23,344 nucleotides of DNA from Caryophanales bacterium UBA4365 (GCA_002393905.1 DGSJ01000023.1:1-23344); one strand, 5' to 3'. Positions 15,085 through 23,306 are shown, counted from the stretch's first letter. The notes: generated by a model from the sequence alone, not told the origin. Program-made: numbers and translations.

Positions 15085-15111
15085 TTATTGTGACTCAATG
15101 AGACACAATAA
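15085..15111. repeat. 27-bp near-perfect palindrome upstream of the pheS promoter
   Basis: TTATTGTGACTC (15085-15096), AAT loop, GAGACACAATAA (15100-15111); 12-bp arms with a single mismatch. It sits just upstream of the pheS -35 and touches the next terminator. The symmetry suits a dimeric regulator, but no T run follows on either strand. Confidence 0.6.
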
Positions 15112-15144
15112 AAGACCCATCGCCATAACGCGTGTGGGTCTTTT
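15110..15144 (-). terminator. Terminator of the 1034-residue lipoprotein gene
   Basis: AAAAGACCCA (15110-15119) and TGGGTCTTTT (15135-15144), 10-bp perfect stem; minus-strand reading ends TCTTTTATTG. The smaller hairpin CTCTAC/GTAGAG lies between it and the gene. One ACGCGT is in the loop. Confidence 0.85.
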
Positions 15145-15174
15145 GAACTCTACAAAGTAGAGATTTAGAAATTG

Positions 15175-18100
15175 TTATTCACTGACAGGAGCGTATACAA
15201 CGACAAAGCTTGTAATAAAGATTTTGCCGTGTTTGCTAGAGTCAGTTTGGCTAACTGTGAATGTTGCACTTTGTGCATTAACTTCAACAGCAGTACCAGA
15301 GGTAACTTGGGTATCTCCATACATTAGAATACCAGTTTCTTGATAATTAAATGTTAGAGTAATACTTTGAATCTCATAACCTTCCGGAGCGGAAATAGTC
15401 ATTGTTCCGCTTTCAGATTGGAATAAACGATATTGTTTACCGCCAGAGGCTTCCCAATATTTTCCGTTATTCGATCCTGCAGAAGCGGTCACAGTGATGT
15501 TCTCATCAAGCTGGAAGGAACTATAAATAGTTCCAGAAACCCAACTATTAGCTGTGGCAATTTCTTCAACTGTTTTTTCAACAGTAACAGGTTCTCCAGG
15601 TGTAGGAACGTCTTTAGCGACAAAATCAGCGGCAAAATAAGTACCTGAAGTTTCTTTCACCCAGTAGAATTTGGCATAACCTTCTCCATCAGCGCTATCT
15701 TTCTTATAATAATAAGAATCACCTTCGGTAACTTTTTGCCATTCAGCTTCCACTAAAGCAGCTTCAACAGCTGTAATTGTTTCTTCAGAAACATATGAAC
15801 CTCCCTCAAGATAGCCTTCATCTGGTTTAGAGGAGCTTGAATCTAATCCGCCACTAACGAATGGTAATTCGACACCGTGTAGGGCTTTAGAAATAGCAGC
15901 TAATTCTGATTCAGACCAAGTATTGAGTTGTAACAAAATAATGAAGTATCCATTACTACTCCAATAGGCAGACACAGTACCATTCTCTGATTCACATGAG
16001 AATGAAACGTATTGTCCTTCTTGAGTCCAATTTGAATCACCTTGGAATGCATAATATGCATTGAGAAGTTCTTGAGTAGCTGATTCACCGACATAGAAGT
16101 AGAAGAAATCATTATCTGCATTATATTGTAATGGGGCGTCAAAATATGGAGGAATAACACCATCTAAGTGTGCTGTGAATAAGGCCTTCATATCGTCAGA
16201 CCAGTCAACAACTTTAATGTCGAATTCGATAACTACTTCATGGACACCAGCTTTATCGGAATAATCAGCAACCTTGCAACGAGCCATGGTTGAACCATAC
16301 ATTAAGACGGTAAGATTCTTGCTTGCATCAGAAGCTTCTGTGTCAACAGTCCAACCATTACTGGTTAATGCTGTGACATAAGCCGTAGCTTCTTCACTAT
16401 TGGAGCCAAACACTTCAACACCAATATATTTTTCAGAAGCATCAACAAGGAATTTGCCTTCACTTGTAGAATAACTTGGTAAGTTTTCAACGGTAATTTC
16501 ACCAGCTGTAAACAAACCAAGGATTTGTTCAGATGGGAATGTTGTGGTTAATGGTGCTCTTGGAATAACAATGACAGCAGCATAACCTTCACCACTTGAC
16601 ATGGTGTTGTATGCAATTTGAAGATTCATTGAGAAATCTTTTGCACTAGCAACATAGTAGCTAGATTCTGTTGCTACAACAATGTAATAGAAGACACCTT
16701 CTTCGTCTTCACTGCTTTCAACATGAGCGTTTTCAAGACTATTTTCAGTAATGTAAGCTTGAGCATCAGCTTCAGTTTCGAACCAGACGAGGTTTCCATC
16801 ATCGTTATAAACTGGTTCTTCATTTTGTTCGGTCAAGGTTTCAACAGTCCAAACAGTTGGATCGAATTTTTCGACATAGGAATCAACCATTGCTTGAGTG
16901 ATTGGCGCTTCATCAGTACCGAAAGCAAAGACACCGTTATAACCACTATCAGCGTGGTCTTCGATAACATAGGAATCAGCTTCAAATGCTGGAACCTTAA
17001 CGGTTGTTTCTGGGTTTACTGTATCGATATAAGCGTCGATAACTTGTTCAACATCGCTCCAAGCACGATAAATCTTTTCGTATTGGTAAATGATGATTGC
17101 GAGGACACTTTGGCTACTGTAATAGAGGTATCCAACGGAAACCTTTTCAGAATCATGGTAGAAAGCTTCACAACCTTGAACTGTATCGGTATAAGCTGTC
17201 CACTTACCTGAATCATAGAATGAATCAGTATAAGCAAGATAATCATCTTGGCTGACGCCATAAAGCCAAGCAACTAAGTAGCTGCTAGTAGAATCGAGTT
17301 GATCACTAACATCAATGAAATTGGTTTCACCTTCGAAATCAACTGTATCTGGGAATGCAACAGCTTTGCCTTCCTCATCAGTTGTATCATAGACTGTGTC
17401 TAAGGCTTCTTGATATAATGGAGCGAATTCTTCCCAACTATAGTAGAATTCATCGTATAAATCTAATCCAAAATGGCCTGTGCCATCATTTGTGATAAAT
17501 CCATCATCACCAATGCCGTAGAAAGATACAGTAACTGTGACTTCGTTCGTTTCTCCTTTGTTAAATGTCTTTGAACCTTCATAGACTAGAGCATCAGCTA
17601 CAGCAAGAGCTAATTGGTTTACTTCAATATTCCAATCAGCTGAGAATAAACCGACATATTCCTTAATAAAATCTTCACTACATGTGTCAGTACCATCACC
17701 ATATGTGAGCATTGCGTTTTCGGTATCACGGAACAATTTCGCTCCTTCAACATATTTAAATGGAATTTCAGAGCCTTGATCTTCAAGGTAGTAATTCAAC
17801 ATTTGTAATTGCTCACTAGACCATGATGTTGGAACTGGTGCGTTAACTGTAACTGCTTGAGTTGTAGATTGTCCACCAAAGGTGATTGTAACAGCAGTTG
17901 TACTTTCTGTTAAAACGGTTGGTGAGATTTGGCATTGATCAGTGACGTTAGCAGTTGAACCATCACTATAAGTTGCCGTAACGACCATTCCTGTCTTATC
18001 AAAGCTTTGACCAGCTGTATAAACTGTTGTAGTTGGAGCAGTTGTAACAGCAATTCTTTGAACAACTTTTACAGGGTCAGTACTAGTACCAGATGTTGGA

Positions 18101-18279
18101 GTTGGAGCTGGAGTACCGGAGGTCGTGGTGCCGCTACTTGTTGGGCCAGGGACGACAGAAGTTGGAACATCTTGTGAAGAGGATTTTTTCTTCTTAGATG
18201 GTTTTCGTCCAATGGTACAAGCACTTAGCACTAATGCGCTCGCGCATAGCGTTGCGACTAAGATTTGACTTTTCTTCAT
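15175..18279 (-). CDS. Large modular surface lipoprotein with Ig-like domain and repeats
   Basis: Not recognisable as a named family; 1034 residues, predicted to be anchored outside the membrane. Lipobox LSAC (C21) is followed by RKPSKKKKSSS and a Pro/Thr/Ser linker (VVPGPTSS, TPTSG) like that of the nuclease lipoprotein. Residues 70-147 resemble a bacterial Ig-like domain of the Big_3 type (YTAGQSFDKTGMVVTATYSDGS). About six diverged units of 95-170 residues follow (near 153, 282, 407, 580, 693 and 788). Most start with a W/F-S-x-x motif and a short helix, and most have a second helix ending in a tryptophan before beta-like strands. Residues 900-1034 form a distinct C-terminal module (NGKYWEASGGKQYRLFQ). 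The start is ATG 18279, 9 nt after AAAGGAG; the upstream in-frame TTG is too close to it. A binding or adhesion role is only a guess. Confidence 0.85.
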   Translation of the reverse strand: MKKSQILVATLCASALVLSACTIGRKPSKKKKSSSQDVPTSVVPGPTSSGTTTSGTPAPTPTSGTSTDPVKVVQRIAVTTAPTTTVYTAGQSFDKTGMVVTATYSDGSTANVTDQCQISPTVLTESTTAVTITFGGQSTTQAVTVNAPVPTSWSSEQLQMLNYYLEDQGSEIPFKYVEGAKLFRDTENAMLTYGDGTDTCSEDFIKEYVGLFSADWNIEVNQLALAVADALVYEGSKTFNKGETNEVTVTVSFYGIGDDGFITNDGTGHFGLDLYDEFYYSWEEFAPLYQEALDTVYDTTDEEGKAVAFPDTVDFEGETNFIDVSDQLDSTSSYLVAWLYGVSQDDYLAYTDSFYDSGKWTAYTDTVQGCEAFYHDSEKVSVGYLYYSSQSVLAIIIYQYEKIYRAWSDVEQVIDAYIDTVNPETTVKVPAFEADSYVIEDHADSGYNGVFAFGTDEAPITQAMVDSYVEKFDPTVWTVETLTEQNEEPVYNDDGNLVWFETEADAQAYITENSLENAHVESSEDEEGVFYYIVVATESSYYVASAKDFSMNLQIAYNTMSSGEGYAAVIVIPRAPLTTTFPSEQILGLFTAGEITVENLPSYSTSEGKFLVDASEKYIGVEVFGSNSEEATAYVTALTSNGWTVDTEASDASKNLTVLMYGSTMARCKVADYSDKAGVHEVVIEFDIKVVDWSDDMKALFTAHLDGVIPPYFDAPLQYNADNDFFYFYVGESATQELLNAYYAFQGDSNWTQEGQYVSFSCESENGTVSAYWSSNGYFIILLQLNTWSESELAAISKALHGVELPFVSGGLDSSSSKPDEGYLEGGSYVSEETITAVEAALVEAEWQKVTEGDSYYYKKDSADGEGYAKFYWVKETSGTYFAADFVAKDVPTPGEPVTVEKTVEEIATANSWVSGTIYSSFQLDENITVTASAGSNNGKYWEASGGKQYRLFQSESGTMTISAPEGYEIQSITLTFNYQETGILMYGDTQVTSGTAVEVNAQSATFTVSQTDSSKHGKIFITSFVVVYAPVSE

Positions 18280-18305
18280 AATCAAAATCTCCTTTCTTTG
18301 CGCAA

Positions 18306-18334
18306 ATTATAAATTAAACGCTCACACACGTAAA
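18306..18334 (-). promoter_or_regulatory. Promoter of the large lipoprotein gene
   Basis: Minus strand TTTACG (18329-18334), 17-nt spacer, perfect TATAAT (18306-18311), then AAAGGAG at 18289-18295 and the ATG at 18279. Confidence 0.75.
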
Positions 18335-18335
18335 G

Positions 18336-18371
18336 AAAAAATTTCACAAATCTTGGTGACTCATGAAATTT
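18336..18371 (-). terminator. Terminator of the YgjP-like/rRNA methyltransferase operon
   Basis: Minus strand AAATTTCA (18364-18371), 17-nt loop, TGAAATTT (18339-18346), followed by T residues. It sits 23 nt past the methyltransferase stop and just before the lipoprotein promoter. Confidence 0.7.
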
Positions 18372-18394
18372 GTTTTCTAATTTTTAAAAATATT

Positions 18395-19117
18395 TTATTT
18401 TGAAAAATGGTGCATGACGATGCCTGCGGCTACGCCTACATTTAAAGACTCAATTTCTTTAATTTCGATACGCACTCGAGCATCGGAAATATCCAGCAAT
18501 TCTTGGCTAACTCCACGTGATTCATTGCCTAAAACAAGGATGTGTTTTTTATTTGGCTTAAATGAATCAAGATCAACCGATCCTTTAATTTCGGTTGAAA
18601 CGATTTGGTAACCATTTTTCTTCATTTTTGATAACTCAAAATTTTTATGAAGAGAAAGTAAAAAGATCGCACCTTGAGAGGCTTGAATGGCTTTTTCGTT
18701 ATATGCTGAACAACAGTGTTTGGTAAGCAAAATGTCTTTATATCCAAAGGCTAAAGCAGTGCGGAAAATAGTGCCTAAATTACCCGGATCACTAATGTCA
18801 TCTAAAAGTAAAACTTTATTAGAAGAGATTTCCTTCTCTTTTGGCATTTTACACACGGCTACTACACCTTGAGGATTCATTGTGAAAGCAATTTTCTTTA
18901 AGATGTCTTCGTTTACTAAATATTGATAAACATTTTCTGGAAGATTCCTCTTTTTTATTGTGTAAACCTCTAAAACGGCGTTATTTTGTAGAGCCATTTC
19001 TAAAAGATGTTCACCTTCAACAAGAAATTTTTGTTCTTCATCACGAAAAGACTGTTGATGTAATTTCAAACAATATTTAACTCTCGCGTTTTGTTTAGAA
19101 GTTATTTCTTGGATCAT
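18395..19117 (-). CDS. TrmH/SpoU-family RNA 2'-O-methyltransferase
   Basis: SAM-dependent SPOUT-class methyltransferase of the type that methylates ribose 2'-OH in rRNA or tRNA. The 240 residues have an N-terminal substrate-binding region (residues 1-95, with QKFLVEGEHLL). The knotted catalytic domain follows: motif 1 DDISDPGNLGTIFRTA (106-121, N113 and R119), motif 2 LVLGNESRGVS (194-204), and motif 3 ESLNVGVAAGIVMHHF (223-238). These are characteristic of the RlmB/TsnR-like branch. Its ATG overlaps the stop of the YgjP-like gene by 4 nt (ATGA), so the two are probably translated together. Whether it acts on 23S rRNA or tRNA cannot be decided from sequence, so no gene symbol is given. Confidence 0.92.
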   Translation of the reverse strand: MIQEITSKQNARVKYCLKLHQQSFRDEEQKFLVEGEHLLEMALQNNAVLEVYTIKKRNLPENVYQYLVNEDILKKIAFTMNPQGVVAVCKMPKEKEISSNKVLLLDDISDPGNLGTIFRTALAFGYKDILLTKHCCSAYNEKAIQASQGAIFLLSLHKNFELSKMKKNGYQIVSTEIKGSVDLDSFKPNKKHILVLGNESRGVSQELLDISDARVRIEIKEIESLNVGVAAGIVMHHFSK

Positions 19118-19767
19118 GCGTACACCTTTTGTCGAAGTTTCTTTTTAAGTGAGTAGTATTCTGGACAATATTCTAACACACAAGAATAAAATCCTCTTTG
19201 ATGATTACGATAAAATTCATGAGCGAGTTCATGGACCACCACCGAATCAATGATTTCATAAGAGAAGTGAACAAGATCAATTTGGAAGTGAAGTCGGTGT
19301 GTTTGCATCGAGTTTGAACCATATCTAGATTTCATCTTTTTAACAGAGATTTGATATGGTTTTTTTATACCCATTAATTCTTCATATTTTCGGACACTAT
19401 TATTTAAATAATTTACCAGCAATTTGTGGAGATTCTTCTCTAAAACCTCGCTATTTTCAGCAAAAACCGTATTTTCTTCTATGTGGAAATTGTCGGCTAT
19501 TTTTAATTCAAATCGTTTTCCAAATAGATAAATAAATCCATCTGCAAAAGAATAGTTTTCTTTCTTTTCTTTATTAACTTTTTTCATTAATCGAGGACCA
19601 AATTTTATGACCCCATCAATGATTGTTTTCTTTGAAGTTAATGGAGGACAAGTTACATAAAAAACATTCTCTTTAAAACGAAAGTAAATGTTTCTTTGTC
19701 TTTTGTATGTCACAAAAACAATGTAATTCTGTTGATTTAGTTCGACTTCAAATTGTTTTGTTAGCAT
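19114..19767 (-). CDS. YgjP-like (DUF45/SprT-type) zinc metallopeptidase
   Basis: Predicted zinc-dependent peptidase of the YgjP/DUF45 family; the physiological substrate is not known. The 217 residues show the family layout: an N-terminal beta-rich segment (RNIYFRFKENVFYVTCPP), the KKMKSRYGSNSMQTHRLHF motif (143-161; RWGSC is more usual), and HELAH (179-183) with a third metal ligand H189 in NHQRGFY and CPEY near the C-terminus. E180 is the expected catalytic base. The stop overlaps the methyltransferase start. Start ATG 19767 has no clear Shine-Dalgarno; the gene is divergent from the DUF523 gene 50 nt away, and the two must share a very short promoter region. Confidence 0.88.
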   Translation of the reverse strand: MLTKQFEVELNQQNYIVFVTYKRQRNIYFRFKENVFYVTCPPLTSKKTIIDGVIKFGPRLMKKVNKEKKENYSFADGFIYLFGKRFELKIADNFHIEENTVFAENSEVLEKNLHKLLVNYLNNSVRKYEELMGIKKPYQISVKKMKSRYGSNSMQTHRLHFQIDLVHFSYEIIDSVVVHELAHEFYRNHQRGFYSCVLEYCPEYYSLKKKLRQKVYA

Positions 19768-19799
19768 ATTTCTTAAATATTCTACACGATTTAGAAATT

Positions 19800-19810
19800 T
19801 ATAATATAAT
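19800..19810 (+). promoter_or_regulatory. -10 region of the DUF523 gene
   Basis: Two overlapping TATAAT hexamers (19800-19805 and 19805-19810). The second ends 7 nt before the GTG at 19818, with no Shine-Dalgarno between. I find no good -35 box. Confidence 0.5.
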
Positions 19811-19817
19811 AAGTCAC

Positions 19818-20249
19818 GTGGAAAAGATTTTAATTAGTGCCTGTTTAGTTGGAGATAAAGTTAATTACCAAGGAAAAGCTAATGCTTGTCCTAAACTTGA
19901 TCTTCTAAAAGAAAAATACGAACTCCTCGTTTTCTGTCCAGAAGTCGAAGGTGGATTAAAGATTCCTCGCCTTCCTAATGAAATTAGAGATGATCGAGTT
20001 ATTAGAAAAGACGGAAAAGACGTGACAAGAGAATTTAACGAAGGCGCACATAAAGCTCTTCAATTATGCAAATATCTTGGTATTACCAAAGCAGTTCTCA
20101 AAGAGAACTCTCCAAGTTGCGGAACACACAAAATCCATAACGGATACTTCACCGGAGTAAAGAAAAACGGCATGGGTGTGACTGCTAAACTATTAAAGGA
20201 AAACGGCATCCAAGTTTATTCCGAAGACGAAATTGATCAACTCTTATAA
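19818..20249 (+). CDS. DUF523 family protein
   Basis: Function unknown; DUF523 proteins are small, cysteine-containing and widespread in bacteria. With GTG 19818 as start the protein is 143 residues, the normal family size. Conserved blocks are ILISACLVGDKVNYQGK (C9), CPEVEGGLKIPR (C40), DVTREFNEGA, and LKENSPSCGTHKIHNGYFTG (C101), with further cysteines at 24 and 84; the pattern suggests metal or cofactor binding. An upstream in-frame ATG at 19707 would add 37 residues that run into the divergent YgjP-like gene and cross its promoter, so it is rejected. Only 7 nt separate the -10 from the GTG, suggesting a leaderless mRNA. Convergent with dUTPase and sharing its terminator. Confidence 0.9.
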   Translation: MEKILISACLVGDKVNYQGKANACPKLDLLKEKYELLVFCPEVEGGLKIPRLPNEIRDDRVIRKDGKDVTREFNEGAHKALQLCKYLGITKAVLKENSPSCGTHKIHNGYFTGVKKNGMGVTAKLLKENGIQVYSEDEIDQLL

Positions 20250-20254
20250 ATAAG

Positions 20255-20283
20255 AAAAAATTGCGAATCAATCGCAATTTTTT
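20255..20283. terminator. Bidirectional terminator between the DUF523 gene and dUTPase
   Basis: Perfect 12-bp stem AAAAAATTGCGA (20255-20266) and TCGCAATTTTTT (20272-20283), 5-nt loop. It has a T run on both strands and overlaps the dUTPase stop codon. Confidence 0.9.
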
Positions 20284-20773
20284 AATAGTTTGTTTCTTGT
20301 CGGTGGTAGTTCACCGCAAGTTTTGATTTATAAGCATCCACCACATCTTGAGCAGTCGCTCCTAAATCAACAGCAAGATTAAGATACTTTTGGAAACAAT
20401 CTTCATAAGCGTCCAAAGTGTAATCGTTAAGTAGTCGAGTTGCCGCTTGATATAAATGATGGAATTGGAGAGTTAAATCCTCGCCAGTTCCTTTTAATTC
20501 ATATTTATATTTGCGCGCATGTAATGGAATACCAAGAGACAATAAGAAATGTAATCCGTCAGCATATTCATCCATCACGACTGCTTTTTTACTTGGTCCT
20601 TTATTTGACCAATATTTAAAGCAGCGGGTTTCATTGGCGAGTTCGCCAAGTTCCACGATTAAGGCTAAAAGCCTTCGAGAGTGAGTGGATTCATATGTGA
20701 CACCGTGTTTTTCGGCGATATCTTGGTCTAAACCAGCTTGGAGTTCATAGAGTTCTTTTAAATCGATTTCCAT
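20282..20773 (-). CDS. Dimeric all-alpha dUTPase (dUTP diphosphatase)
   Basis: Hydrolyses dUTP to dUMP and pyrophosphate, keeping uracil out of DNA and feeding thymidylate synthesis. The 163-residue, all-helical protein carries the metal-binding ExxE...ExxD arrangement of the MazG-like dimeric dUTPase superfamily: ELGELANETRCFKYW (E41, E44, E48) and DEYADGLHFLLSLG (E69, D72). It is not the trimeric beta-type enzyme. Its ATG overlaps the glycogen phosphorylase stop by one base (TAATG), so it is probably translated by coupling; GGAG-like sequence is weak. Its stop codon lies in the bidirectional terminator. Confidence 0.9.
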   Translation of the reverse strand: MEIDLKELYELQAGLDQDIAEKHGVTYESTHSRRLLALIVELGELANETRCFKYWSNKGPSKKAVVMDEYADGLHFLLSLGIPLHARKYKYELKGTGEDLTLQFHHLYQAATRLLNDYTLDAYEDCFQKYLNLAVDLGATAQDVVDAYKSKLAVNYHRQETNY

Positions 20774-23181
20774 TATTTAGTCTCCAACTTATCGAGGTGC
20801 CAGATATCACGAATATATTCTTTAATGGTGCGGTCACTAGAGAAGTATCCACTACCAGCGATGTTCATAATGCACATCTTGGCCCATCGATCTTTATCTT
20901 GATAAAGTTTTTCGATACGTTCATGAGCTTCAATGTAACTATTTAAGTCTTTTAAGATGAAGTAACAGTCGTTATTATTCATAATCTCATCAAAGATGAG
21001 TTGGAATTTATCTGGTTTAGTTGCCCATGGTCCATCAAAGAGAGATTGCATGACATCGTGAGCAATCTTGTTGTTATTGAATTCATCCCAAGCACTATAA
21101 CCACCATTAGCGTAGTAATTGAGAACTTCGTTGGAAGTTAAACCAAAGATGACACAGTTTTCTTCGCCAGCGAGATCTTTGATTTCAATGTTAGCGCCAT
21201 CTAAAGTACCAAGTGTTATAGCACCATTCATCATGAATTTCATGTTGGATGTTCCACTTGCTTCCTTAGAAGCAGTTGAGATTTGTTCGCTAACATCAGC
21301 AGCTGGAATAATCTTTTCTGCTAAGGTGACGCCATAGTTTTCGACGAAGACAACTTTCATCATCTTGTTGACATCTTTGTCGTTATTGACAATATCAGCA
21401 ACAGATAAAATGAGTTGAATAATCTTTTTAGCGTAGACATAGCTTGGAGCAGCTTTCGCACCAAAGATAAATGTGTGTGGGTAAATGGTGAATGTTGGAT
21501 CAGCTTTCATTCTCTGGTAGAGATAGATGATATGGAAGACATTCATCAATTGACGCTTATAAGCGTGAAGACGTTTGATTTGGACATCAAAGATTGATTT
21601 TGGATCAATGTCTATATCCATCTTTTCCTTAATATATTTCACAAGAGCGTCTTTGTTCTCTTGTTTAATCTTCATCACTTCGTGTTGGAAGATTGGATCA
21701 TCCGCAAATTTGCGGAGTTTAACCATTTCATGTTCCATATCGGTTGTCCATTTATTTCCAATACGTTTGGTGATTGCTTCAGCAAGTTTTGGGTTGGAAT
21801 ACATTAACCAACGACGTTGGGTCACACCATTCGTTTTGTTATTAAACTTCTCTGGGAAGAGATAATAGAAATCCTTGAATGTTTCATGGATTAAGATGTC
21901 AGTGTGTAGCTTTGCTACACCATTAACGCTAAATGAAGAAACAATCGCTAAATTGGTCATGTGAACTTGACCATCTTTAATGATTTGAACGGATTGACGG
22001 ACATCATTTGGAACATTATTTTCATGTAAATATCCATTAAATCTTCTTTGAATTTCTTCAATGATCATCAAGCAACGTGGGCAGACTTGACGAATGAAGT
22101 TGACTGGCCACTTTTCCAGTGCTTCCGCCATAATGGTATGGTTGGTATAGGCAAAACACTTTTGAACAACTTCCCAGGATTCATCCCAGCCAAAGCCATA
22201 AATATCCATCATGATTCTCATTAATTCAGGAATCGCAAGAATTGGGTGAGTATCATTGAGTTGGAAAACATCGTATTTATCGAGGTTTTTAAACGTTTTA
22301 TAACGTCTATAGTGACCTCTTAAAATGGATTGGATGCCACTGCTAACAAGGAAGTATTGTTGACGTAGTCGAAGAAGACGTCCTTGTTCAGTAGAATCAT
22401 CTGGGTATAGACCATGAGAAAGTTCTTTTAAAGTATTAAGATAGCTTTCAAAAGGAACACCTTTTGGAAGATTCTTTTCACTTGGTTCAGCACTCCATAA
22501 ACGGAGAGTGTTAACGACTTTGTTATGATATCCAATAATGGAAACATCGTATGGAACGGAATTAACGTGTGTTCCATTAATGGTGTGTAATCCATATGTT
22601 CCGTCTTCTTTAACATAAGTTTCAACATCACCACCAAAGACAACTTCAACAGAGTGTTTTGGTTTTCTAACTTCGAAGACAAATCCATTTGTTAACCATT
22701 GATCTGGGACTTCGAATTGACGTCCTTTTTCAATTAGTTGACGGAAGAAACCATATTCATAGCGAATACAGTTACCTTGAACGGCGTAACCTAAAGAAGA
22801 GATCGAATCTAAGAAACAAGCGGCAAGTCGGCCTAAACCACCATTTCCTAATCCAGCATCACTTTCTTCATCCTCTAATCGATTTAAATCGATTCCGAGT
22901 TCATCGAGGCCTTTATGAACAATGTCATAAATGCCTAAGTTTTGGAGATTGTTCGTTAATAAACGACCAATTAAAAATTCCATTGAGAAATAAACAACAG
23001 ATTTTTTACCACCAACGGTTTGGTTACGGGTATCTCGCCAGTATTTACCAGCGTAGTCACGAACCATTCCGCCTAAAATATCAAATTGTTCAGAAATATG
23101 TGCTTCTTCGACACTTGTACCATATTTAGTTAAGAGTCGATCAGTGAATTCCTTTTTAAAAGTTGCAACGTTATGAAACAT
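20773..23181 (-). CDS. glgP: Glycogen/starch/maltodextrin phosphorylase
   Basis: PLP-dependent enzyme that releases glucose-1-phosphate from alpha-1,4-glucans. With ATG 23181 it is 802 residues, the usual length. Conserved regions: GLGNGGLGRLAACFLDS (about 110-126), NDTHP, NHTIMAEALEKWP, the allosteric-type QIKRLHAYKRQLMN, and the cofactor site GTSNMKFMMNGAITLGTLDG with the PLP lysine near residue 648. An in-frame ATG at 23202 would add 7 residues, but only the 23181 start has a good Shine-Dalgarno (AGGAAAGG, 8 nt away). Coupled to dUTPase downstream by a one-base overlap. No other glycogen gene is visible in the window; the divergent plus-strand gene beyond the end could be related. Confidence 0.96.
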   Translation of the reverse strand: MFHNVATFKKEFTDRLLTKYGTSVEEAHISEQFDILGGMVRDYAGKYWRDTRNQTVGGKKSVVYFSMEFLIGRLLTNNLQNLGIYDIVHKGLDELGIDLNRLEDEESDAGLGNGGLGRLAACFLDSISSLGYAVQGNCIRYEYGFFRQLIEKGRQFEVPDQWLTNGFVFEVRKPKHSVEVVFGGDVETYVKEDGTYGLHTINGTHVNSVPYDVSIIGYHNKVVNTLRLWSAEPSEKNLPKGVPFESYLNTLKELSHGLYPDDSTEQGRLLRLRQQYFLVSSGIQSILRGHYRRYKTFKNLDKYDVFQLNDTHPILAIPELMRIMMDIYGFGWDESWEVVQKCFAYTNHTIMAEALEKWPVNFIRQVCPRCLMIIEEIQRRFNGYLHENNVPNDVRQSVQIIKDGQVHMTNLAIVSSFSVNGVAKLHTDILIHETFKDFYYLFPEKFNNKTNGVTQRRWLMYSNPKLAEAITKRIGNKWTTDMEHEMVKLRKFADDPIFQHEVMKIKQENKDALVKYIKEKMDIDIDPKSIFDVQIKRLHAYKRQLMNVFHIIYLYQRMKADPTFTIYPHTFIFGAKAAPSYVYAKKIIQLILSVADIVNNDKDVNKMMKVVFVENYGVTLAEKIIPAADVSEQISTASKEASGTSNMKFMMNGAITLGTLDGANIEIKDLAGEENCVIFGLTSNEVLNYYANGGYSAWDEFNNNKIAHDVMQSLFDGPWATKPDKFQLIFDEIMNNNDCYFILKDLNSYIEAHERIEKLYQDKDRWAKMCIMNIAGSGYFSSDRTIKEYIRDIWHLDKLETK

Positions 23182-23240
23182 AAGAGTAGCCTTTCCTGTC
23201 ATTTCCTACGTTAATTTACGCGAAATGACAAACAAGAACG

Positions 23241-23249
23241 TTGCTATTT
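23241..23249 (-). promoter_or_regulatory. Extended -10 promoter of glgP
   Basis: Minus strand TGGTAAAAT, an extended -10 (TGn) with no clear -35, about 60 nt upstream of the preferred glgP start. Confidence 0.45.
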
Positions 23250-23306
23250 TACCACGATATTTAGCAAAAATCACTTGAAATATGTATCGAAATTTCTATT
23301 GATTAG

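Noticed and set aside
16723..17211. 162-residue plus-strand ORF opposite the large lipoprotein gene
   Set aside because: Shadow of the lipoprotein frame, no Shine-Dalgarno, no recognisable motif.
19707..19817. N-terminal extension of the DUF523 protein from ATG 19707
   Set aside because: The extra 37 codons overlap the divergent gene and the -10 region; family members start at the ILISACL segment.
22689..23129. 146-residue plus-strand ORF opposite glgP
   Set aside because: Antisense to conserved glgP codons and lacking initiation signals.
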